Assembly (NCBI GenBank): GCA_023634235.1
Contig: JAMKCF010000008.1
Coordinates: 8,202,176-8,266,175, forward strand
DNA from: Pisaster brevispinus
Lineage: Eukaryota > Echinodermata > Asteroidea > Forcipulatida > Asteriidae
Direction: 5' to 3'
Length of the DNA: 64,000 bases
Shown: positions 53,330-64,000 of the stretch, one piece after another
Layout of the letters: the number at the start of each line of letters is the position of its first letter
Numbering within the stretch: position 1 is the first letter of the stretch
Program-made: the position numbers and the translations under genes
The notes under the pieces: model-generated
What the model saw: the letters and a program-made list of their open reading frames with translations, nothing else
What the model was told of the DNA's origin: nothing
The model's database searches: none

Positions 53330-54612
53330 AATCAAAAATGCATTTTTTGTGCGAAAAGTACATGACAAACATGTTTTTTTTCTAAATAAAAGTTGTAAAG
53401 CATCCTTACATGCTTATTATGAAGCTTAAATCAAATTACGCATTCTGGTTACAAAAAAACGTAAACATTTTTTTTTACAACAATATTGTGCATTTTTGAG
53501 TCTTTAAAATGTCTTTAAACACCTTCTTAAGATGCTTCACTTTATTTCCATACATTTCTACCATTTTTATTACACACAGAGTTCAATTTCTCCTGGTTTA
53601 AGAGACTAAAACATTCTACATTACATTTTACAAAAATATAAACTAAGTTTCAACTAAAAAGTAACATTTACGATGGCTAAAAGGCATATTTAAATTTGCA
53701 AAGTTAGCAAACAATTGATTGCCATGATTTACATTTTTATCAAATTACAACTTAGTTCTGGCAAGGAAAACAATGACAATTTCCAAGTTTCGTCTAGCGA
53801 TAGCTTCACCTGTAAGGTAACACTAACACATCGCAATATTTGACGTTTTTTTAACTCCATTCCTATTTCTCTAAACCTCCAAGACAAGTTTGACATGTTT
53901 TTACCTTAAAAACAAATTGAGACAGGGCAACACACAAAATGGCTACTGACTGATTAATTGTTAAAGTCTAAAGAGCATAAGTGTAGAATTTGCATAGTGG
54001 AAAACAAATTGGTTTCTCACTTTATCTCACCCTTTATAGCACTCTAAAACCTCAGCAAACTTGTGTCTACAAGTAACAACCTCTTTAAGGCTAGGTCAAT
54101 GCTAAACAACTACACATACATTAATCTAACGCACAAGGGCATCATAGCTGATTTAATTGTTCTGATAATACAAGATTTGGTAGCAACTTGTCATTTCTAT
54201 GAAGTAGGACCAGAACCAGTTTCAAAGACATGTACTATATTATGATTACAGATGATACGCTGATACGCAGTCCCTTTAGATAAGACACACTATTAACGTA
54301 AGCTTAGTTTTCTTTTTGTTTGAATCTAGTTGAAAGTACCTTAATGCAATAGACAGCAGTAGTAATAACAACGTATAAATTAGGTCTGTTTACATTACAC
54401 AAGACATTGACAGAATACCTTTTTTCACTCTTGTAAATTTCTTGGCATACAGACTGTATGCTTAAACACAATCATTGGTACACATGGTTTTAAAGAATCA
54501 CGTGAGGACTAGTGCGGACAATGATGTCCTGTAAATGTTGTGTAAACAGGCCCTTTTACAATGTTTCTTACTAACATAACAAGCCTACCTCGATATCCCA
54601 GAATTCTATAAG
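53330..54612. other. Mostly repeat-free stretch, possible 3' UTR of the minus-strand candidate gene
   Basis: Low repeat content relative to the rest of the window and a minus-strand AATAAA at 53541. No other coding signal. Confidence 0.3.
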
Positions 54613-54722
54613 TTACAGAATTGAGACTGCTTGATGCAGAGAGAAGATGACGTGTTTGAATTCATGGTTAAGACGGTCGCCAAGTGTTCTCTTCAGCCGA
54701 GCTTGTGCATCTCTCATTAGAA
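54613..54722 (-). CDS. Exon-like segment, possible last coding exon of an unrecognised small gene
   Basis: Between acceptor ACACTTCAG and stop TAA, 110 nt read as two bases plus 36 codons. The product is a charged amphipathic helix beginning LMRDAQARLKRTLGDRLNHE and ending in VSIL. It needs one base from an upstream exon, and the candidate first exon at 58372-58351 supplies that phase. About 1 kb of mostly repeat-free sequence follows, with a minus-strand AATAAA at 53541. I do not recognise the family. It could also be chance. Confidence 0.35.
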
Positions 54723-55058
54723 CTGAAGTGTTTAATTATCAGATCATCTTGAATGTACTGCAATATAAACCCAAAGAAGATGTATGCATAAAATTACTCC
54801 GGACAAGGATCAACAACTTTTTATAACAGTCTTTGGGTTGTGATGAATCTTTAAAACCACGTCAGGCATGTCAGGCACGACTTAAACCTAGAGCCATGAA
54901 AGGGAGACAGAAGGGGCACTGATAAGGAGGAAGACAGATATACACATATAGGATCCAGAGGGAAGACGACATGTCAAGATGGAAGACACATGAAATAGAG
55001 TTTGGATGAATAGAGGAGATGTAAATTGGTGTAAGTGGATTGACAAAAGATGTGGCAC

Positions 55059-55370
55059 CAGCGGTGTAGCTGGGGGGGACTGGGGGGGCACGTGCATCCC
55101 AACAAATTACCAGTGCCCCCCCCCCAAAAAAAAAATAAAATAAAATACAATAGTGCTCACACAAAAAGAAAAAGAAAAGAATATAGAGGAAAATGCCTGT
55201 TGTATAATCTAATGTAGTGAGCGATCGCAATCGGGATCGCTACCGCGGCCACTAAATGCAAAGAACATGAGGGTAGTGGCCCCCTGCACCGTCCCTCTTC
55301 CAAAATAAAAGCAATGACCCACCCCCCTGTGCCCCCCCCCACCAAAAAAGTCCTGTTTACGCCGCTGCGT
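55059..55370 (-). mobile_element. MITE with CAGCGGCGTAGCCAGG-type ends, copy 1
   Basis: Inverted relative to 55584-55868. The ends read CAGCGGTGTAGC and TTTACGCCGCTG. The interior has long G or C runs and the GCGATCCCGATTGCGATCGC-like block. Confidence 0.7.
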
Positions 55371-55583
55371 GACACAATAGAAGGGTAACATTTGGGGGAT
55401 GATCCACATAGACAAGAGACATCAAAATCGGATGCATGTTTGGGATTGTAAAACTATACATACATCTGGACACTATTGTTGGTCCAATTGAGTTTGTTCT
55501 CAGTGAAATATAAAATGTTGTAGCAGCTTGTCGTTTCTTTAAAATAGGATCGTGATCAGTTTAGAGGGTATATTTAGGGGGTA

Positions 55584-55868
55584 CAGCAGCGTAGCCAGGA
55601 CTTTTTCGGTGGGGGGCATGGGGGGGGGGGCATTACTTTTCTTTTGGAAGAGGGATGGTGCAGGGGCCACCACCCTTTCATGTTCTTGGCATTTTGTGGC
55701 TGCAGTAGCGATCCCAATTGGGATCATTCACTACATTAGATTGTACAAACAAGCATTTTTCCTTTTTTTTCTCTCTTCTCTTGTTCTTTTTCTCTTTGTG
55801 ATCGATTTTTTCAAGGGGGGGGGCACCTGGGTGGGGGCTCTCCCCACCCACCCCTGACTACGCCGCTG
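55584..55868 (+). mobile_element. MITE with CAGCGGCGTAGCCAGG-type ends, copy 2
   Basis: CAGCAGCGTAGCCAGGACTT at the left and GACTACGCCGCTG at the right, with GCGATCCCAATTGGGATC inside. Confidence 0.7.
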
Positions 55869-55985
55869 AAGGGGTAGATCCAGGGTGGTAGAAATAAGGG
55901 GTATGTATGGGGTGGACTGCAAGGTACATAAGAGCAAAAAGGGATGTTCATTTTTAATCAATAGAGATATTTGTTTTTAACTCAC

Positions 55986-56079
55986 CAGAACTTCAAAAGA
56001 ATGAGTTTAGTTTGAACTGATGAATCTTTATTCTTGGAATCTCTTTACAGGAAGTTTCTGCACAAGGACCGAGACTATT
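55986..56079 (-). other. 94-nt exon-like module, copy 2
   Basis: Has the same CCACAG acceptor and GTGAGT donor as copy 1 and keeps the parallel open frame (CAETSCK, IHQFKL). Flanking sequence is also partly duplicated: the stretch with AAAAGTTGACAGTG and GGCCTAGCCATAAATC occurs at about 56860-56920 and 57330-57390. Confidence 0.35.
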
Positions 56080-57160
56080 CTGTGGAAAAAGTTGTATATA
56101 AAAAGCAATTTTCAGCAAAATGGAAATCTTAATGCAGGCAGTTGCAGTAATTATTAAACATTGAGTGCACCTTTGGCTGCACTGGGTTCTTAACCAAATT
56201 TTATACAATCATCTAATTCGATTAAAACTTTCATCAAGTGAGAACAAAATGGAAGTTTCCAAACAAATAAGGATGTTTCTTAAGACAATGATTTATCAAT
56301 CAGATATTAATGCTAGGCCCTATTTCTGGTATTTTACATCTCAACATCTGTCAAAATTCATTCAGGAAAAATCTATAGAATTCTTATCGGGACTTTTGAA
56401 AAACTAGGTGGCAATAGACATGCTAGGTAAAATCCAATGCCCTTTAAATACTGAATAAATAAATAAATGCACATGACCAGACTTGCATTACAATATTATC
56501 ACCAGATCTGGACCTCTGCTTTAGAATAGTATTGATGAAAACAAAATCAAGGTAATTTGCGGTTTGTTTTTGAGAACTTTTATGAAAAACACCTTGTGTT
56601 TATTTATCTAGATTAGCTTTTTCTCTTTTCATCCTTAGCCTTCGTGGCTATGAGTTTGAAGTTATGATTTACTTTCTTGTTGAATCTAGTTCGTCAGGTC
56701 ATATTGGAATATCATTATATTCTGTTTTATTTCATTAATACATCTTTGTTCAGTTAAACTTCCTATAATCATGTATATGTTTGCATTGGAAACAAATGTT
56801 GAGTTGAATTGAAGTTGAATTGGTTTACCAGGTTTGTTTGCTGCCAGGTACAATATCAAAAGTTGACAGTGTTTTTGTTGTTGTAATGTTTAATTGTTTA
56901 AGGCCTAGCCATAAATCCATTCCCCTAGAAGGTATCCATCACTCTGATCAGCTGATGGTGTAATGAATAGTTGCTATTTAAATCATGTAAATAATGACTG
57001 TGTATGGTCAGTGGGGGTGGATCAGAGTTCCAGCAAAGTGGGATGCATGTTTGGGATTGATACAGTATGCCACCAGAAGAGGGATGTTCAGTTTTGATCA
57101 AAGACAGCGGTTAAAAAAAGTGTTGCATATTGTAGAAAATATGTATTTTATTTAACTCAC

Positions 57161-57254
57161 CAGAACTTCAAAAGATTGTGTGAAGTTTAAGCTGATGAAT
57201 CTCCATCCATTGAATCACTTTGCAGGAACTTTCTGCACAATGATAGAGAATATT
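57161..57254 (-). other. 94-nt exon-like module, copy 1
   Basis: Acceptor TTTTTCCACAG and donor GTGAGTT bracket 94 nt. One frame stays open over 28 codons (containing HCAESSCK and MEIHQLKLH) before TGA. The second copy at 55986-56079 has the same length, the same splice-like ends and the same open frame. It may be a duplicated exon or a conserved part of a repeat. Confidence 0.35.
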
Positions 57255-57639
57255 CTGTGGAAAAAGATGTACATAAAAGCAAAGTGTTAGTGATTTCATT
57301 GGAAAACTTAAGGCAGGCTGTTGAAGTATCAAAAGTTGACAGTGTTTTTTGTAATGTTTATTTGTTAAAGGCCTAGCCATAAATCTATTGTTTCACAAGA
57401 TTTCCCCTAGGGTGTATCTATCATTCTCGTCAGCTGATCATGTGAATGATGACTGTGCATGGTCAGAATGTCTTGGACTGTGTGCCATTTCACTTCGTAG
57501 CTAATATAATAGCAATGGGCTTGTTATGATTCTATTTATTTGTTTGTTTGTTTGTTATTAGATGATCTTTCTGTCAAGGGAACTCAGCAAAAACCCATAA
57601 GGGGATATAAACGTTGAGCTGGCAACAGCCAATCTCGCT

Positions 57640-57705
57640 CATACAAACATTGTAATTGCAAGTCCTGCAGTCTAACCACTGGACCACTGTGACCACACCG
57701 TGTTG
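57640..57705 (-). mobile_element. tRNA-derived fragment
   Basis: On the minus strand, GTGGTCCAGTGGTTAGACTG resembles box A of the SINE heads. Box B is not clear. Confidence 0.45.
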
Positions 57706-58350
57706 TTCTGGAACTGGTCAAAAACACTGACCAAGTTTTGCACAGGTTTGGCATTACACTTGTCATGCTTGTTGGGACTCGATACGGTTGTTGTAGTTGC
57801 ATACACAACATACACACAATCATCACTGTCACTGTCAGCAGCGTCACTTCGCTCAATTTGTGGCACAACAAAGCAGAGACATTGACCTATTTCAAAGAAA
57901 CTCGTGATAATAAAACTGTTGTGCAGGACTGCAGTAAACACCACAAAAAGCAACGACCTACAGTACACTACTAGTACTACTACTACTCTTAGTCATGCTA
58001 GTACGGAGTACGTGTTCAACATTTCTACCTCCCTCAGACGCTCTGTCTGTCTCTCTCTGCTGTGGTTGAGACGGGAGCCGGGATGGCGGGGTAACACCGA
58101 CTAAAACCAGTGTAGTGTACATGATCTGAGTACTATATTTAGACGTATAGTAGTCATGGTAGTACCATGGATGGTAGTATCTAATTCTACCTCCATGGTA
58201 GTAGGGAGTATTTCGGACTCAAGTCATGACAAAACTTGCTACCAAAAGCTGTCCTTTATACAATTTCAACATAAAGATACATGCCAAATGACCTATAAAC
58301 CATTTCCAAACATTATCATGTAAAAACCGAACAGAAAAATCCGTACTTAC

Positions 58351-58372
58351 CAGAATTTTGTGATGAAAACAT
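58351..58372 (-). CDS. Candidate first coding exon of the same minus-strand gene
   Basis: ATG plus six codons (MFSSQNS) and one base run into a strong donor, CTG|GTAAGT. Just upstream on this strand is GCGCATGCGT, like an NRF1 site, near 58455, in GC-rich sequence with GACGCGTC. That looks like a CpG-type promoter. Joined directly to 54722-54613 it would give a 43-residue protein; intermediate exons with lengths divisible by three are equally possible. Confidence 0.3.
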
Positions 58373-58499
58373 TTCAATTTGAAGACACGTCGCGACGCGT
58401 CGTAAAAGCAGACGACAGCTCAATGTTATTGTGCAATGTACTCCGAGTATTCACTACGCATGCGCAGCAAGACGTGCAAAGTGAGGGCGCCCTATCTTG

Positions 58500-59548
58500 A
58501 AACAAACTAAAAGAAGAACCCAGTGTCTTATTTTTTATTTTGTTGTCAAGTTTAAATCTCTATTTTTTTTCAAAACCATTAACTGTTTCTCACCATAGGC
58601 CATTGCTCTTTATATTAAATACAAACGTTAATGCCCTCACTGTTTCCCCTTGCCTGTTTTTGTTGAAATCTTTCCCCTCCCCCTAAAAATATTGAATAAA
58701 AATAAACATACTTTTCTATACTTTATTGACAAAGATTTAACTCCACACAAAATCCCTTTATCCAGAGCAAATTCCCGATGTGTTTCCTTCCTTCAAGACA
58801 AACTTGGGAGAAAAAAATAGTCTGGTGCCACTTTAAAACAATTAATTTTAAGTCTGAAATTGCAGTCTGACCGAAATGTGAAAACAATGGTCTTTAGGGT
58901 CATGTCACACGAGGTAATTTACAGGCAACCAGTTCCAGGCAATCTCCATGAAGAAAAGTCATTCACATGTCAATGTTCGTATATTTAGGGATCATAAGAC
59001 ATTGTTTGAAAAATGACTCATGTGCTACCAAAAAGGTTCTGTAGCATGCACTGCACTTGGTTGCCTCCCAAGTTGCCTGGAAAAGAAATTAAAAAAAAAA
59101 AAAACACAGGAACTATCCCCAAACCCAACCCCAAACAAGTAGGCCTGTTTAAATTACCCAACTGCATTGACAAAGAAAACAAAATCAAACAAATAGTTCG
59201 CCTTTTACAAAAAGAACATCTGCAGTTTTTTTTATTCCTGGGCGTAGGTCAATTACATAGTTTAAAAAAACAATCACCTAAAATGCACAGATTTTTACAA
59301 TTCAAGTGACTCAGTGATACCTCCATGCTTTGACCAAATGAGGGCATTTTAAATGACGAATTTCCCTGCATATTAATCGATAAAATTTATGTGGGGATTA
59401 TAAACTGAAACTTAATAATATTATTATTTTCTAAATACAACCTGGGATAAGAGATATTTTGTAATTTTTTTAGCGTATCCTTCTCCACCCCCGATTCATC
59501 CTGGCCCCGCCCTCTCTTTTGTACGTGGTTATCAACTCTTGAGGGCGG
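58500..59548. other. Region upstream of FITM
   Basis: AT-rich. A 98-codon open frame at 59013 is lysine- and asparagine-rich with an A-run, so it is not called. Distal regulatory sequence is possible but not visible. Confidence 0.4.
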
Positions 59549-59555
59549 TATATAG
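59549..59555 (+). promoter_or_regulatory. TATA-like box of the FITM gene
   Basis: TATATAG lies 83 bp before the ATG at 59638, a distance that fits a core promoter with a short leader. No other core element is clear. Confidence 0.45.
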
Positions 59556-59637
59556 TAATGGTACTAGTCAATACCTCGCAAAAAAAACCCACTATCAAAA
59601 AACACGATTTGTGTAACAATCATTAAAATCAACAATT

Positions 59638-60534
59638 ATGCCTTCATCAGGAGATTCTGTGACAGATATTCGTCAAAGGATGCCTTCAAATTCAAGCCAA
59701 CAGAAAGGAATCGACACTACGATTGCCAAGACTGAGGAGGGGTCTATTTTTGACGAGCTGTTTGAGTTTTGTTACACTTCTTTTTACAGCATTCATCTAG
59801 CCGTTACAACACTCCACATCGTCAAGTTTTTCTGCATTTCGGTAACAATTGGGTCGTTCATGCACGAGTTTTTCCCCATTAGAGAGTCGTATTTCTCCAA
59901 CAAACACAATGTCCTTAACCAGTACTTCGTCAAGCTGGCATGGGGCTGGACCATGGCCCTCCACACTCCACTGATCATCACCGCAGGCTTACTACAAACT
60001 CCGGTGAACTTTCTGCAGACAGCCATGGGTCTGTCACGGGTACTTCTGGTGGGGACAACGGTGTGGTACGGCTGGGTTGAAATTGTTTTTCACTGGGTGA
60101 TGCAAATGACTGGATCCTGTATTGGGGACAATAACTTGACCGATGTTAGATCCTGTTTCAAAGCAGGACATCACTGGGACGGGTTCGACATTTCCGGTCA
60201 CTGCTTCCTGCTCATTTACAGCGCTCTCTTGATTCATGAGGAACTGCAAATCGTGCATCAAAATTCTACCCAAGAAATAAAACCATCGGATGCAGAGGAA
60301 CAAAACAGTAAAGAAAAAAAACAAGACAACAATTCCAAGTTGAAACTTCTACACAAGATTTTTACCCTTCTACTGATCCTGTTGGAATTGATGTGGATGT
60401 TGATGGTGGCTATGACTGCAGTTTACTTCCATGCCTGGAGCCACAAGTTGATTGGTGCTGGTATCGCAATACTATCTTGGCATGTCACTTATAACATTTG
60501 GTACAAAACCAGCCTGTCACCCGGTTCAAGTTGA
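59638..60534 (+). CDS. FITM2: Fat storage-inducing transmembrane protein (FIT2 family), intronless
   Basis: A single uninterrupted frame of 298 codons. The family sits in the ER membrane, has six membrane spans and acts as an acyl-CoA diphosphatase needed for ER lipid balance and lipid-droplet budding. Family signatures seen: ESYFSNKHNVLNQYFVKLAW at 83-102, WDGFDISGHCFLL at 180-192 and YFHAWSHK at 263-270. His188 (ISGH) and His265 (YFH) match the two catalytic histidines known in human FIT2. Hydrophobic spans lie near 53-75, 98-120, 132-153, 187-205, 238-262 and 268-288. A Ser/Gln-rich N-terminus of about 35 residues and a Glu/Lys/Asn-rich loop at 207-235 make it longer than the 262-residue human protein. 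The ATG at 59638 opens the frame. A polyadenylation signal follows. Vertebrate FITM2 has an intron; its absence here is noted as a finding. Confidence 0.92.
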   Translation: MPSSGDSVTDIRQRMPSNSSQQKGIDTTIAKTEEGSIFDELFEFCYTSFYSIHLAVTTLHIVKFFCISVTIGSFMHEFFPIRESYFSNKHNVLNQYFVKLAWGWTMALHTPLIITAGLLQTPVNFLQTAMGLSRVLLVGTTVWYGWVEIVFHWVMQMTGSCIGDNNLTDVRSCFKAGHHWDGFDISGHCFLLIYSALLIHEELQIVHQNSTQEIKPSDAEEQNSKEKKQDNNSKLKLLHKIFTLLLILLELMWMLMVAMTAVYFHAWSHKLIGAGIAILSWHVTYNIWYKTSLSPGSS

Positions 60535-60819
60535 TGACAATGAGAACTAAACTGATCAGAACTAACAACTAAATTATCAATTTTTCATTTACACACTTGA
60601 AAATGTACTCCTTCTCGGGTCAATAGTAGACTCATTTCTAGTGGACTTCCAGTCAGTGGGTTGTTGCTGGCCTAAAATTGAGATAGCTAAAATGTGCTGT
60701 TTATGAATTCTTATCTAGTTTGTATATTTTATTTTAATGAACGATAGAAGTCCAACCAAAATCTGGTTTTATTTACCTTTACCAGTTTGTATAGAACATG
60801 ATGGATTTGCATAACTGTG

Positions 60820-60825
60820 AATAAA
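60820..60825 (+). terminator. Polyadenylation signal of the FITM gene
   Basis: AATAAA about 285 bp after the FITM stop codon. A minus-strand SINE begins shortly after it. Confidence 0.6.
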
Positions 60826-60854
60826 ACACATTTAATCTATTTTCCACAAGCCCA

Positions 60855-61096
60855 TCAAACCAGGAACACCGGGGCGAACCCCTTCTCTTTTCGATAAGTG
60901 CACCGGGTTATTTTATGTGTGTTACACAACACACGGGACCAACAGCTTTACGTCCCATCCAAAGGACTAAGCAATAGTGGTTAGTGACTTGCTTAAGGAC
61001 ACAAGTGTCACAACCGGGACTTGAACCCACACTCTGCTGAGTCAGAAACACCAGAGCTTGAGTCTGGTGCTCTTATCCGCTCGGCCACGACGCGCC
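60855..61096 (-). mobile_element. tRNA-derived SINE, family A, 3' of FITM
   Basis: Antisense copy with CGAACCCCTTCTCTTTTCGA at its body end and GTGCTCTTATCCGCTCGGCC at its tRNA head. It begins within 35 bp of the FITM polyadenylation signal. Confidence 0.85.
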
Positions 61097-61909
61097 AAGT
61101 TTGGAGTCGGGGGAGTGGCTAAAAATGTGCTTATACAGCAATGCATGTCTGTGTGATGTCATGACTTAACAGTCATAAGTATGATTCGATGAAGTTTAAG
61201 ACTTCCTTTTTAATTCTTTTTTATAGAGCTGCTTGGAAAAATTGCTCAGCACAGATATTTGCTTAGAAGAAACAGATAGCCCCTCAAAATGCTCCGGTAA
61301 TTTGTTATTAAAAGTACTTTCCCTTAGACCGTATCCAAATTGGCGGCTACGACGACTACTGCTATGGATGTCCCAGGGTGTTGCTATGACGCGGTGGTTC
61401 AGTCGTAGCCATGTCCACCAATTCCCACACGACCTAAAATTCAATTAAATTGGGGCCTAGGGTATTCTATTATTGATGTTTGCTTTGACCTTTGCCCTTT
61501 AGGCAAATAAATACCAATGATACCATACAAAGGACATTTGTTAATTGTTGAAACCTTTTAATTGGCTTGTTTTCTGAAGAAATGCAACTGATTTACATCT
61601 AAAATCAAATTAAGATTAAGTAAGTAATACTGGTCGGATAGACTCCAGGGACCGGCACTGCACAGAAAAATAAATTATATCTTTAAGTTTGACTAAACGT
61701 TGCAGTTATAATTTTTAACACATAAAATTCACTATTCGGATGTTTTATAAGATTTTGATCACTTTTGCATATACTTATAAGGTTTTACCTTGTGTAGTAT
61801 TACCCAAAGTGTTTTTACCCTCTGTGTGGGAGAGCTTCACAAAAAATACATAATTAACAACACTGTAAATTAAAAAATAGATGCAAACCAAATAATTGTG
61901 AAGGATTTT

Positions 61910-62185
61910 ACCCATATATATATATATATATTATATAAAATTAGTAGGGGAGATGGCCTTAGCTTTCGATCCAGACCGGACCTTTGTCAGAGGCATAAAC
62001 AAGAACAAACACACACATATCCATTTATAGCAAAAAGAGGAGCGAAGGATTAAGGGAGAGTGTCCAGAAAAAAGCGGGAAAATATAGCCAATCAGAGTTG
62101 TAAATTTACTGGCTAAGAACCAATAAGAGTGAAGAAGTGAGGACAAAGGATGGTCAGTGTGAATATATATATATATATATAATTT
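61910..62185. repeat. Element flanked by TA dinucleotide runs
   Basis: Runs of (AT)n at 61915-61932 and 62165-62182 bracket a unique segment with CTTAGCTTTCGATCCAGACC and CCTTTGTCAGAGGC. It looks like a repeat that inserts into AT microsatellites. Confidence 0.5.
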
Positions 62186-62621
62186 ATAGATAGTTCATTC
62201 TTGTCTTCCTGAAATGACTGATAATGGATTATTAAATTAAAAAATAATGTTTATGGAAAATGTTTTTAGGCGACTATAATCTATAATCTTTCTAAAGGTA
62301 AATATGGAAATCATGATCATTGCCTTTGAATATTTAATGGAAACATTTAATGCACAACTACAGACCTCATATAATTGAAACATTTCAATACATTTTGTTG
62401 GTTGTTTGATTCATGTTAACTGCTTCCTGTCTCGTATGCATTTGTGCACCATGAGAAAAGTCACAAGTACTTTGTTCTTTTTAAGATGCATTTTCAAAAC
62501 AGCAAGAAGCAGAATACAAAACACCGCACAATATTTTGCTTAGAGTTATTCTTTACAATTGAGTCGCCAACATCCGTTTCATAATTCTCATTTGTTTCTT
62601 CATTATTTTTTACCTTCAAAC

Positions 62622-62690
62622 ATGGCTATCATTGTTATGTTTACATACATTGTTCTAATAATGTATGTAAACAATAACAACGATAGCCAT
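62622..62690. repeat. Long hairpin, stem about 30 bp
   Basis: ATGGCTATC(A/G)TTGTTAT and GTTTACATACATT on the left pair with the inverted right arm. A third half copy (TAATATGTTTACATACACTG) follows at once. Confidence 0.85.
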
Positions 62691-64000
62691 TAATATGTTT
62701 ACATACACTGTTCTAATAAGCACAACTAGAATGTACAATACCCTGAACTTGTGTGTTCCCAGCTGTGTGTGGTGGCGTTGCGTGCCGTAAAAATAAATCT
62801 ATAATTCAAATCAAAAGTTTGTTTTTCTTTAAAAGCTTGTCCTGCCGGAAAAGATGACAATCATAATGATGAGTATGATTAATAATATACTACTGGGAGA
62901 CATTCCCACAGACATCGATCCGCATTCCACATGCATAAACCCGTACCTTGGTGGTGTTACCAGACATTTCAATTTTGGGGTGAGGTGGTGGGGGGTGGGG
63001 AACAAAGACACTTTTTTGGGGGGGGGGAGAGGAGAGCAAGGATTCCGTCTTGGGAGGGGGAGGGGGCGATCATGGGCTCCACTGCAGCACCTATGACTTC
63101 ACTTAATACTCTATCCTACATTACAAGTATTTGACAATGAAGAGCTTGCTTGGTAAGAGCCTTCCCAAGTACATGATGAAGCAAGACTGTCTTTAGTTTG
63201 AGAGACTAACATTTTGTATGAGCTTTCACATGAAACCAAGGAAGTAATTGTAGCATACTTTATTATTTTTACACACATATGGCCAAATAAACATGGCTCC
63301 TGTGTGGGTGTGGGCATTAGGAAAATAAATACTGCCATAATCAAATCTTTGTTGATATTTACACTTACATCCACATAGCGATCAAAACCAGGAATGAGCT
63401 AAAATTACTTCAATTTATGTTAGAGTACAAGAATGTGGATGAGAAATACCCTCTCAGAACAGGGTGAGAGTTATTACTGACAAAAGGGTATGGAAGTGGG
63501 ATCCACATTTCAGGTAGCCTTGATTGCAAGGTTAGCTTATTTTGCCCATGCACAGTGTGTTTATCCATGCACTGTCCACGCACCAGTGTTTGTTGTGGAG
63601 ACCCAATCGTCCAAGATCAAGACACAAACCTAAAGATCCGAGACCCCAAAAACCGGTCTTGAAACCGTTCTAAAGACCTACAACACTACCACGCACATGC
63701 GGAACACTGATTCAACGCATGAAGTCCCTGCCGCACTCCTTGCAAAGACTCGGAGCGTGTACGTGTATCGTCCTGCAGACTCCTTGCATGGACTATCGTG
63801 CAATACGGAGATAGTACAAGAAAATTACTGACTCTGTGCATGGACTATCAGGGAAAAAGGACAGCACAAGACAGTCTTGCAATGAAGGCAACATTTAAGA
63901 AATGATGGCATGTTGAAATGACGGCATTTCCACCTTTTGTTAAATTTTTTTGTAACTTTTTCTACATCTATTTTTAACAGCTTCCTGAAACAGTATTATC
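62691..64000. other. Right end of window, no recognised gene
   Basis: G-rich runs at 62990-63070 and otherwise unique sequence. Nothing with splice and frame support. Confidence 0.5.

Noticed and set aside
59013..59309. 98-codon frame upstream of FITM
   Set aside because: It is rich in Lys and Asn because of A-runs and has no family motif or splice context.

Overview
This window is eukaryotic, intron-rich and AT-rich, and carries three protein genes I can name. The dense mix of short inverted-repeat transposons and tRNA-derived SINEs, together with the gene content, suggests a marine deuterostome invertebrate. An echinoderm, perhaps a sea star, is my best guess. That placement is inference; no species marker is present.

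Layout. (1) About 2.4-7.7 kb, minus strand: a cytochrome b5 gene. Five coding exons are read in frame, including both haem-ligand histidines. One intron uses a GC-AG splice pair, one exon is only 24 nt, and the C-terminal membrane anchor is uncertain. (2) 8.3-9.4 kb: a Tc1/mariner-type non-autonomous element, with an inverted second copy at 45.4-46.4 kb. (3) About 10.3-36 kb, plus strand: a tyrosine aminotransferase (TAT) gene of 11 coding exons giving 423 codons plus stop. Every exon junction keeps the frame. Its introns hold most of the repeats. The 3' UTR carries two perfect 14-bp palindromes. (4) 36-47 kb: no confident gene; SINE and MITE copies plus a 1-kb foldback. (5) 47.4-52.8 kb: a composite repeat block. 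It contains a minisatellite (period about 60 bp) carrying CCCTAA telomere-like runs, interrupted by a 1.27-kb inverted-repeat insertion, AT-rich tandem repeats, a 23-bp GC-rich tandem array and two exon-like pieces of unknown origin. (6) 53-58.5 kb: a possible small minus-strand gene and two copies of a 94-nt exon-like module. (7) 59.5-60.8 kb, plus strand: an intronless FIT2-family (FITM) gene with a TATA-like box and a polyadenylation signal. (8) 60.8-64 kb: SINE, hairpin and AT-repeat sequence without a recognised gene.

The genes are not an operon. They act separately: cytochrome b5 in electron transfer at the ER or outer mitochondrial membrane, TAT in tyrosine breakdown in the cytosol, and FITM in ER lipid homeostasis and lipid-droplet formation. 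CYB5 and TAT are divergently transcribed, with about 2.8 kb between the CYB5 start codon and the proposed end of the TAT leader exon; a mobile element lies between them. All exon models come from reading frame, splice consensus and family knowledge; no transcript or database evidence was available.
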